Part shown: piece by piece, positions 9,547 through 16,752 of the stretch
How positions within the stretch are numbered: the stretch's first letter is position 1
Layout of the letters: every line of letters starts with the position of its first letter
From: Bacteroidota bacterium
GTDB lineage: Bacteria > Bacteroidota > Bacteroidia > Bacteroidales > UBA4417
Assembly (NCBI GenBank): GCA_013376995.1
Contig: JACAAZ010000019.1
Coordinates: forward strand, 20,115-84,114
Direction of reading: 5' to 3'
DNA length: 64,000 nucleotides
The notes under the pieces: generated by a model
Databases searched by the model: none
The model's input: only the letters and a program-made list of their open reading frames with translations
What the model was told of the DNA's origin: nothing
Program-made: the position numbers and the translations under genes

Positions 9547-11931
9547 TTATTCCAGATTATCCTTTTCAGGAATTCCGGTATTCTCATCACCATCATATAT
9601 TTCGATGATCGGCTCAGCCTTGAAAGCTTTGGTAACAACAATCTTATCGAGAGAAAGAAGCAAAGAAGGAAGCACAACCATATTGAAGAACATGGCGATC
9701 AGCAGAGTAGTAGATATCAGCATTCCCAGGGCCTGTGTTCCGCCGAAACCTGACACCATAAACACGCTGAACCCAAGAATAAGCACAATAGACGTATAGA
9801 TCATGCTGAATCCTGCTTCTTTCAATGCATTAATGGCAGATTTGCGAATGTCATTCCCCGTTTTCTTCAGTTCATGACGGTATCTTGAAAGATATTGGAT
9901 CGCATTGTCAACTGAGATTCCGAGAGCAATGCTGAACACGATTATCGTTGAAGGTTTTATAGGAACACCAGCAAATCCCATGATCGCAGCCGTTATTATC
10001 AAAGGGATAATGTTAGGGAGCATGGAAACAACAATCATCCTGAAGCTTGAAAACATCAGGGCCATCAGCAATGAAATAGAAATAATAGCAATCAATACGC
10101 TCTGGAATAAGTGGCTGATAAGGAATTCTGTCCCTCGTACATAAACAACACTGTTCCCGGTAATAATTACTTTGTATTGTTCCGGGTTGAAAATGCTATC
10201 CACCTTAGGGCGGAGAGAGCTTAATATCCTGTTCATTTCCTTGGTTCCAACATCAGCCATCTGGAAGCTTACCCGTGTCTTTTGCTGGATACTGTCGATA
10301 AAGGAATGCATTACTTCAATTTTACCCTCGGTTTTAGTGGGAAAGTATGATAGCACGAAGTTTTTTTCTTGCGAATTTGGAATCGAATACCTTTCAGGGT
10401 TTCCATTAAAATACGCCTGTTTTGCAAATTTGACCAGTTCAGCTACGGATAAGGGCTTGGAGAAAATTCCATAAGAAAGGACAGCATTCTGCAATTCATC
10501 AATCTTTTCAATAGTTGAAAGACGCATAACCCCTTTCTTCTTCTGGGTATCTATTGAGATCTCAAAAGGCATAACTCCGCCAAAATTTTTCTCAAAGAAC
10601 TTGAGATCTACATAAATAGGGTCAGATTTCCTTATATCATCCACAACTTTTCCTGAAGTGTGCATTTTAAGCAGGCCAATGATCCCAATGAAAAGAAGGA
10701 CGGCAGCGATCAGATAAACCATCTTGCGCTTGTGTTCAATCAGGAATATGATCTTTTGAAGAATGGCGCTGAAAACCCTGTTATCCAGATGTGCAACATG
10801 TTTTTCACCGGGAGGCGGAAGGTAGCTGAAAATAATCGGCAGTACTGTGATGCAAAGGATGTATTCCATCATAATACTGATAGAAGTGATGATGCCAAAC
10901 TCGCGAAGCATCTGGTTAGAAACCAGAATGAATGTAGCAAAGCCAATTGCTGTTGCGGTATTTACCATGAGTGATGCAAAGCCAATTCTCTGAACTACCC
11001 TTGACAAGGCTTTCATCTGGTTCCCATGCGAACGATATTCCCAATGGTATTTGTTAAGTATATAGATACAGTTTTCAATGGCGATGATTACTGTGAGCGA
11101 GGGTATTACACCAAGGAGGATAGTGATCTTGAACCCAAAAAGCCCAATCAAGCCAACAGCCCAAAGAATGCTTATCGACACAACAACGAGGGAACTCACT
11201 ACTACCTTGAAGGAGCGGAAAAAAAGGAACAGGATAAAAGCTGCTACACCTATGGAAAGGAAAATGAACAGGACTAGTTCGCTTTTTATCTTTATCATCA
11301 TCTGGGACCGGATGTATGGTAGCCCGGAAAGATGCAGATCGTGTCCCGTTTGTACTTTATAAGCTGTTGCCAAACTGGATATTTTATCGACAAGTACCAA
11401 TCGGCTTTTATCGTTCAACTTCTTCTTATCAAGTGTGACAGCAAGCAAATATGCATTTGTCTTTGGGTTATAAAGCAATCCCTCATAGAATTTGAGGTTC
11501 ATGATCTTCACCTTCAAACTATCGGCTTCAGCCTGGGTTTGAAGAGGCTTTCTGACAACCGGAATAAACTCATATTTTTTAAGGCTGTCATTTTTTACTA
11601 CGTTGACTGCCCGTGTGATAGAAGCTACTTCCTGAATACCATCAATCTTTTTGATGGTATTACCGAGATCATACCAGGCATTGAGTTCCTTTAACTCAAA
11701 CATTTTGGGGTTGATGACTCCAATAACCAAAACATTCCCATCTTCGCCGAACTGTCGCTTGAAGTGATCGTATTCCTGGTATGATGTATCAGAATAAGGC
11801 AGCATGCGAGCCATGTCGTACGACATCTTAACGGAAATTGCTTTCCAGCCCATGAAAATGGAGATGATCGCGATGCCAATTAGAATTGCTACCCTATTTC
11901 GTAGGATAGCCCTCACAAGAAATGTCCACAT
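9547..11931 (-). CDS. RND/MMPL-type efflux transporter
   Basis: 794 residues with the RND two-fold repeat: TM1 near residue 10-30, a large periplasmic loop, a five- to six-helix MMPL/SSD-like bundle (about 215-385), TM7 near 405, a second loop, and a second bundle (about 630-765). The length and short loops fit the predicted-exporter RND group (MMPL, HpnN-like) rather than AcrB-type pumps. No adaptor or outer-membrane channel gene is adjacent, and the cargo is unknown; lipids or hydrophobic molecules are typical of the family. A TATTTTCG box lies about 48 bases upstream of the ATG. Confidence 0.9.
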   Translation of the reverse strand: MWTFLVRAILRNRVAILIGIAIISIFMGWKAISVKMSYDMARMLPYSDTSYQEYDHFKRQFGEDGNVLVIGVINPKMFELKELNAWYDLGNTIKKIDGIQEVASITRAVNVVKNDSLKKYEFIPVVRKPLQTQAEADSLKVKIMNLKFYEGLLYNPKTNAYLLAVTLDKKKLNDKSRLVLVDKISSLATAYKVQTGHDLHLSGLPYIRSQMMIKIKSELVLFIFLSIGVAAFILFLFFRSFKVVVSSLVVVSISILWAVGLIGLFGFKITILLGVIPSLTVIIAIENCIYILNKYHWEYRSHGNQMKALSRVVQRIGFASLMVNTATAIGFATFILVSNQMLREFGIITSISIMMEYILCITVLPIIFSYLPPPGEKHVAHLDNRVFSAILQKIIFLIEHKRKMVYLIAAVLLFIGIIGLLKMHTSGKVVDDIRKSDPIYVDLKFFEKNFGGVMPFEISIDTQKKKGVMRLSTIEKIDELQNAVLSYGIFSKPLSVAELVKFAKQAYFNGNPERYSIPNSQEKNFVLSYFPTKTEGKIEVMHSFIDSIQQKTRVSFQMADVGTKEMNRILSSLRPKVDSIFNPEQYKVIITGNSVVYVRGTEFLISHLFQSVLIAIISISLLMALMFSSFRMIVVSMLPNIIPLIITAAIMGFAGVPIKPSTIIVFSIALGISVDNAIQYLSRYRHELKKTGNDIRKSAINALKEAGFSMIYTSIVLILGFSVFMVSGFGGTQALGMLISTTLLIAMFFNMVVLPSLLLSLDKIVVTKAFKAEPIIEIYDGDENTGIPEKDNLE

Positions 11932-11978
11932 ATCTTCCCGGTATGGCTTTCGAAATTTAGAAGGAAATTAATGATATG

Positions 11979-11986
11979 CGAAAATA
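11979..11986 (-). promoter_or_regulatory. Candidate -7 box (TATTTTCG) for the RND operon
   Basis: On the minus strand TATTTTCG matches TAnnTTYG, 48 bases upstream of the RND start codon. The TTCG variant also occurs before the glycosyltransferase at 62882. No clear -33 element was assigned. Confidence 0.4.
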
Positions 11987-12129
11987 AGGATTTATCCTTT
12001 ATTTGGTTCAGATTCCTTAGTTAAGAATGAATAAACAGGCTGTGAAAGCAGAAAATATAGCATTGCCGGAAGAATTCTCTTTGAGCAGGAACAGGAAGAT
12101 GCATTGGTAAGGCTCCTGGTCCATACATA

Positions 12130-12155
12130 GTAAAAGGGACTGAATAGCCCTTTAC
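12130..12155 (-). terminator. Weak hairpin after the beta-propeller gene
   Basis: GTAAAGGG and CCCTTTTAC form a short stem 19 bases past the propeller stop on the minus strand, but no T-run follows. The rest of 11987-12173 holds nothing recognisable. Confidence 0.3.
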
Positions 12156-12173
12156 CAGTTTGTCCTTCTAATT

Positions 12174-13457
12174 TCAGAGTAATTTGAATTTTACCAGGCG
12201 TAATGGCATCTTCTCATTTTTTTTCTTCATGGCAAGTGCATAGACATACCCATTATTAAAAGAGAAGGAAGAAGGGATGAAGGATAGGTCATAAGAGTCT
12301 GAAACAAAAGACGATGATCCTATTTCCTTGCCGGAATTGTCATAGGCATAAGCTTTAAACTCATTGCTTCCGGCATCCCTGGTAAATTCAAAGACCAGTA
12401 TATTCCCATCCGAATCAATGATCAGGCTTGAGAAATAAGGTAAATGAACGGGGTATAGACTTCGATCCTTTATCTTCGGCAGCTGGCTTTTGAATTGTTC
12501 TATTGTTTCCTTCTTTTCAGCCTGGTTAAGCCTGGGGTTATTGTTAATTCGGGTTTCAAATTCGCTTTCCCGCTTTATGAATGATTCGTAGTTTGACTGA
12601 ATATCTTCATCCGTAATTGGCAACGGAGTAATTTTTAAAGTATATGATTTCAGCTTTGCTCCGCTTGTTGAATATTCAGCAATACTTCCGTTTTCAGGTA
12701 TTCCAACCAATAGAGTCCCTGATTTTGAAACAGCCAGCCGGGGAGATGTGAAAGAATTATGGCTGTAAGGAAGCGACAATGATATCATTCCTTCATTGGG
12801 AATTTTAACCACGATTGAGCTTTTATCAAGATTTTCCCTGGCTTGTGACCAGATTATTTTTTCCTGACCGGTATTGAAATCCTTGATTGCGACAATATCT
12901 TTGGCGTTTTTGCCAACTACAAAACCAAGTATAGCTATTTTAGAATCTTTAAGCGGAACCATTTCCAAAGGCATATAAGTAAGTTGAAGTTTCTTAATGA
13001 AGCGGCCTTCCGTATCAAAAAACAGCATTCTTCCCTGATTATCGGATGTAAACAGGTACTTGCCATCCAGTAAACCGTAAATGCTGAAATGGGACAGGAA
13101 CTGCCCAGGTTTATTGCCCTTGCTCCCAAATTTCTTGAGAAGGTTTCCATTCCTGTCAAATTTCCATATTTCGTAAAGAGTTTTATGACACATAAAGATG
13201 GAGCCATCCTTTGCTACAACAATCTCTTTTAACAGTCCGGTATTTTTTCCATATTCAACTTTTTCAGCATCAGGGAAAAGGGATTCCCAGTTTGTTTTTG
13301 CAGCAAATCCAGGCACTTCTTCCAACCTGACTGAACTTTTTTTATAGTATGTATCGAGGTTTTGGGAATGGGAATTTAGACTCGACGCAGCAAGCATGAT
13401 GACCAGGGTAAAGGTTAATGCTTGAAATAATTTGATGTTTAGAATATTGGTATTCAT
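12174..13457 (-). CDS. Secreted 6-bladed beta-propeller protein
   Basis: About 427 residues. The ORF track begins at a TTG (13502), but the ATG at 13457 gives a proper signal peptide (MNTNILNIKLFQALTFTLVI...) and is chosen. Repeated segments such as GSIFMCHKTLYEIWKFDRNGNLLKKFGSKG and GNILVFEFTRD are NHL/6-bladed propeller blades, resembling the Bacteroidota 6-bladed beta-propeller family (DUF5128-like). Such proteins often lie next to ECF sigma/anti-sigma genes, as here, but their ligands are unknown. It probably shares a transcript with the upstream sigma/anti-sigma pair, 58 bases away, which would make it a candidate sensor or target. Confidence 0.85.
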   Translation of the reverse strand: MNTNILNIKLFQALTFTLVIMLAASSLNSHSQNLDTYYKKSSVRLEEVPGFAAKTNWESLFPDAEKVEYGKNTGLLKEIVVAKDGSIFMCHKTLYEIWKFDRNGNLLKKFGSKGNKPGQFLSHFSIYGLLDGKYLFTSDNQGRMLFFDTEGRFIKKLQLTYMPLEMVPLKDSKIAILGFVVGKNAKDIVAIKDFNTGQEKIIWSQARENLDKSSIVVKIPNEGMISLSLPYSHNSFTSPRLAVSKSGTLLVGIPENGSIAEYSTSGAKLKSYTLKITPLPITDEDIQSNYESFIKRESEFETRINNNPRLNQAEKKETIEQFKSQLPKIKDRSLYPVHLPYFSSLIIDSDGNILVFEFTRDAGSNEFKAYAYDNSGKEIGSSSFVSDSYDLSFIPSSFSFNNGYVYALAMKKKNEKMPLRLVKFKLL

Positions 13458-13515
13458 GATGTTAGGGTTTGTGCTTATTTGGAATGAATTCTTTAAGTTC
13501 AATAAGATAAGTCAG

Positions 13516-13980
13516 CTATTCAGTGACCGATGTCTCAATCACTTCACCGGAAGCGTCGGTTACTACAACAATAATTTGATTTTTATGAAGCATCTGATTG
13601 GGATCGGTATTTCTGGTAATATCATATTTAGCCCTGCTGATATTCTCAATTTGTTTCTGATCTTTTTTCTGATTGTTGAGACATATTCCTCCAATGCCAA
13701 TTAATATCAGCAAAGAAGCGGCAAGAGAGCATGTGAAAATGAGCCTTTTCGTTTTTGAATTCCTTTGTTTGACTTGAAAAGGCGGTATCTCGAAGGGTAA
13801 ATCATTGGTTGCAACTTCATCAAGCATTGAGAATATCTCTGTTTGATTTGCCTTCAGGATGAGGAATCGTTCATGGCATGCGGGGCAAACAGCAAGGTGC
13901 AATTCTATTTCTTCAGCAAGCTGAAGTTCGAGTTCCCTGTCCAGAAATGATTGAAGATCAGATTCATTCAAACAGTTCAT
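13516..13980 (-). CDS. Zinc-finger anti-sigma factor
   Basis: 154 residues. The N-terminal HLAVCPACHERF is the Hx3Cx2C core of zinc-binding anti-sigma (zf-HC2) domains. One membrane helix (about residues 88-110, LIFTCSLAASLLILIGIGGICL) follows, then a short periplasmic tail of about 45 residues. The protein should hold the cognate ECF sigma factor at the inner membrane. Its start overlaps the end of the sigma gene by 17 bases, implying translational coupling. The short tail lacks a sensor domain, so signal input may come through another protein such as the neighbouring propeller (inference). Confidence 0.9.
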   Translation of the reverse strand: MNCLNESDLQSFLDRELELQLAEEIELHLAVCPACHERFLILKANQTEIFSMLDEVATNDLPFEIPPFQVKQRNSKTKRLIFTCSLAASLLILIGIGGICLNNQKKDQKQIENISRAKYDITRNTDPNQMLHKNQIIVVVTDASGEVIETSVTE

Positions 13981-14464
13981 GATATTTTGACTTTAAAATG
14001 AATGTTAACTTTTGAGTAGTCCTTGCAATACAGGTTCCTACAGAATTGTAGTTGATCTGAAGGATCTCGGAAATTTCCCTGTATGAAAACCCTTTATGAT
14101 AAAGAAGCATCAGGTTCCTGTCGCCAGGTTCCATCGTTGACAGGCAAGCCTCAACAATGCTTCGCCTTTCCTTTTCATTATATTCTGACTGCGTATCTTT
14201 TATTACTTCTATTCCTGATGCATACTCAATGTTTTTTTGCTGTCTTGATTTATGCTGTTTATACCTGGTCCGAACTGAATTAAGCAAGGAGCTATATAAC
14301 CAGGCTTTAGGGTTTTCAATCTGCTTACCAGCCTGAATTTCCTTGTAAAAAGCTGTGTAGACATCCTGTACCGTATCTGTTGCTTCGGCAGAAACCAGGT
14401 TCTGCCGGATGGCAAAATAGTAGAGCTCTTGGTAATAGGTTTTATAAATTGAGTCGAAATCCAT
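13964..14464 (-). CDS. ECF-type RNA polymerase sigma factor
   Basis: 166 residues with sigma region 2 (FDSIYKTYYQELYYFAIRQ ... DTVQDVYTAFYKEI) and region 4 (LMLLYHKGFSYREISEILQINYNSVGTCIARTTQKL), the ECF sigma-70 layout without region 3. It should direct RNA polymerase to a small regulon under control of the anti-sigma factor encoded immediately downstream. It is first in the probable sigma - anti-sigma - propeller operon. No autoregulated promoter could be pointed out with confidence. Confidence 0.95.
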   Translation of the reverse strand: MDFDSIYKTYYQELYYFAIRQNLVSAEATDTVQDVYTAFYKEIQAGKQIENPKAWLYSSLLNSVRTRYKQHKSRQQKNIEYASGIEVIKDTQSEYNEKERRSIVEACLSTMEPGDRNLMLLYHKGFSYREISEILQINYNSVGTCIARTTQKLTFILKSKYHELFE

Positions 14465-14572
14465 ATTGAAACAGGAAAGTCATATGATACTAAGACTAAT
14501 AACTTATGAATTTATGACAGAAATATGGCATTCGGGTAAAAAATAATTAGGTGGATGAACCCTGGTTAACAT

Positions 14573-14606
14573 TAAAAAAGCCCTGAACCGCATCGGGACA
14601 GGGCTA
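14573..14606 (-). terminator. Rho-independent terminator of the phosphofructokinase gene
   Basis: On the minus strand AGCCCTG ... CAGGGCT forms a hairpin followed by TTTTTTAAT, 25 bases past the stop codon. Confidence 0.85.
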
Positions 14607-14630
14607 TCTTCATTGTTTTGATTCAGGAAG

Positions 14631-15848
14631 TTACCACTCAAGGATTTTCATATAATCGAATTCCTCCGGGTTTTTAAGGTATTTTTTTGCGGCAGCCATA
14701 TCATCGGCAGTCAGGTATTGCAGACTGTCGAAAAAGACCATCCTGGATTTCTGGCTATCCATATTTACCATACGGGTTTTTACCTTCCCATGTTCATCTT
14801 CAACATCCTTCAGGAATAGTGGGAAAATGTCACCGGTAGGATCAGAGGTTACCATGCAACCAGTCAATCCCTGGTCGAAAAGGCGTTTCACTCCTATCCC
14901 AAGCAGGCTGCAGTAGAGCAGGTCGAATGCCGTAGGAGGGATACAACGCAACTCATAACCCATTTCAACCGGGCGGCTTTTGATGTCCAGCCCTAGCTGT
15001 TTCAGCCTGATCTGGAGCAATAGGTTGTAGATGTGGGCCTTGCTTACATTCCCTAGTTCAGGATGCCCATGTTCATCATAAGTAAACTGGATGCCTGAAG
15101 CTTCGATTTCATCATCATTGATAAAATGGAAAACACCTTCGCTGACAATGGCAACACCATATTTAATCCCCAGGATCTTCCTTTTAACAATGGACGAAAT
15201 GATAAGCATGGTGATTTTATCGAGGGTGAGTTTTGTTTTATCAAACATTTCCGGGATAACGATCATTGGGTAGTGGCAGGCAGCTCCAATACCGAAAGCC
15301 AGGTGGCCTGCTTCACGGCCCATGGCAGAAACTACGAACCAGTTGCCGGAAGTACGTGCGTCTTCATACACTGTGCGCCCGATGCGGACACCTTCCTGCT
15401 TAGCACTCTGGTAACCGAAAGTAGGCTGGCCTTCAGGAATTGGAAGGTCGTTGTCGATGGTTTTGGGCACATGAATGTTCTGGATAGGTACTTTACGTTC
15501 GGTCAGGAACTTGGATATCCTGTTAGCCGTTGATGCTGTGTCATCACCACCAATAGTTACCAGCAGCTTGATATTATTATTGACAAAGAAATCAGTTTTG
15601 AATTCCAGGTCAGATGGTTTGTAACGGCTCATTCGGAGCACTGATCCTCCTTCACTGAAAACCCTGTCGGCCATTTCAAAATCAATATTGACAGTGGTAG
15701 GATGATCAGTGAACAGGTTCCGGTATCCATCATGGAGTCCAATTACCTTATATCCGTCTTTCAGAAATACTTTTGCTACTGAGCTTATTACAGTGTTTAT
15801 TCCGGGAGCTGGTCCGCCGCCGGCGAGAATGAGAACTGATCCTTTCAT
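14631..15848 (-). CDS. pfp: 6-phosphofructokinase, pyrophosphate-dependent type
   Basis: 405 residues of the PfkA family, converting fructose-6-phosphate to fructose-1,6-bisphosphate. The loop that meets the phosphoryl donor reads GGDD (100-103) and the catalytic segment reads PKTIDND (128-134). In ATP enzymes these are GGDG and PGTIDND; Asp and Lys at these two places are the established mark of pyrophosphate users. The enzyme is therefore probably reversible and PPi-linked (EC 2.7.1.90). MGREAGHLA and the C-terminal substrate residues are present. It is monocistronic with its own terminator. A class I fructose-1,6-bisphosphatase lies 6 kb away. Donor use is inferred from residues only. Confidence 0.92.
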   Translation of the reverse strand: MKGSVLILAGGGPAPGINTVISSVAKVFLKDGYKVIGLHDGYRNLFTDHPTTVNIDFEMADRVFSEGGSVLRMSRYKPSDLEFKTDFFVNNNIKLLVTIGGDDTASTANRISKFLTERKVPIQNIHVPKTIDNDLPIPEGQPTFGYQSAKQEGVRIGRTVYEDARTSGNWFVVSAMGREAGHLAFGIGAACHYPMIVIPEMFDKTKLTLDKITMLIISSIVKRKILGIKYGVAIVSEGVFHFINDDEIEASGIQFTYDEHGHPELGNVSKAHIYNLLLQIRLKQLGLDIKSRPVEMGYELRCIPPTAFDLLYCSLLGIGVKRLFDQGLTGCMVTSDPTGDIFPLFLKDVEDEHGKVKTRMVNMDSQKSRMVFFDSLQYLTADDMAAAKKYLKNPEEFDYMKILEW

Positions 15849-16033
15849 GTTGGGAAAATGAACTTTGAGTTATGAATAATGAATTGTAATTTATTGAAAA
15901 CCGGTTAAATGAACTATTGGCATAACCTCCTGAATACAGGAAACAGGATGTTGTATCCCCGGTTATTTGCTTTGCGAATTTACCAAGAAAGTATGAAAGA
16001 ATATGGATAGTCCGTAAAAAGGCAGGCAGTTAA

Positions 16034-16696
16034 TTACTTATGCTTTGGATAATAAGCAGATACCAGTGTTTGTTCCATAAGTTCATAAGAAGAACCGGAA
16101 TATATTGAGGTCTTAATAATTCCTATGCCCTGCTGAATGTATTTTGTTACACTTCCGTTAAAAGTCTCCGTTGTAAATGCAATACTTCCGCTAAAGTTCC
16201 CGATACCGGTATGAATTTGATCCTTGAATATAAATGCAGTGCCACCAATTACTACATCTGCGACAAGCTCTCTCCAATACACAATAGTATTGGGCAAAAC
16301 AGGATAATACAAAGGTGATTTCTCCGGGCAGACAACATGTCCAGGAACAAACATCCCCGGATGATTTAAATGGTATATAGTATCATGTCCCTGGCAATAT
16401 GTATAGTAATCACTAAACTCCCACCAGACATCAGTTCCTGATTTTTTGGCTCCTGTAACCCGCACTGTGTCAAATTTGGTAGAAATTAACACTCCATCCT
16501 GCCAACTACTGTCTGCATAAATCCAGGTATATCCTAAAGCACAGGGAATTAGCCCGTCAAGCATAGGAGTTGCATCAGTCAGTGTTTCAAAAGTTTTGCC
16601 ATAAGGGCAGTTGGCATATGGATTTGTATCTTGCAACTCTTTCCTGCAACTAACAGCGATCATAAGCAGGATGAAAAGAACAGAATGGATTTTCAT
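16034..16696 (-). CDS. Lipoprotein of unknown function, paralogue A
   Basis: About 220 residues. The track ORF starts at 16753, where ATG overlaps the preceding stop (TAATG), but the ATG at 16696 begins a clear lipoprotein signal (MKIHSVLFILLMIAVSC) and is preferred. The mature part shares with the gene at 19411 the landmarks NPYxxCPYG, ADSxWxxGxL, KSGxDxWW, NDTVYxLNxxGM, CPEKxxLxYPV, IHTxIGxF and IQxGxGIxK. The two are clearly homologous and flank the PKD protein gene. No known family was recognised. It is probably cotranscribed with the PKD gene, 56 bases upstream. Confidence 0.8.
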   Translation of the reverse strand: MKIHSVLFILLMIAVSCRKELQDTNPYANCPYGKTFETLTDATPMLDGLIPCALGYTWIYADSSWQDGVLISTKFDTVRVTGAKKSGTDVWWEFSDYYTYCQGHDTIYHLNHPGMFVPGHVVCPEKSPLYYPVLPNTIVYWRELVADVVIGGTAFIFKDQIHTGIGNFSGSIAFTTETFNGSVTKYIQQGIGIIKTSIYSGSSYELMEQTLVSAYYPKHK

Positions 16697-16752
16697 TGTA
16701 GCATTTAAATATGGCAGGATTTGTTCTTTAAGAACTAAACATTGATAAAACA

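Noticed and set aside
10660-11362. Overlapping plus-strand ORFs of 83-104 residues within the RND gene
   Set aside because: Antisense shadows of a well-supported membrane transporter; no family features.
13458-13502. TTG start of the beta-propeller gene at 13502
   Set aside because: The internal ATG at 13457 gives a standard signal peptide; the extra 15 residues are polar and precede it.
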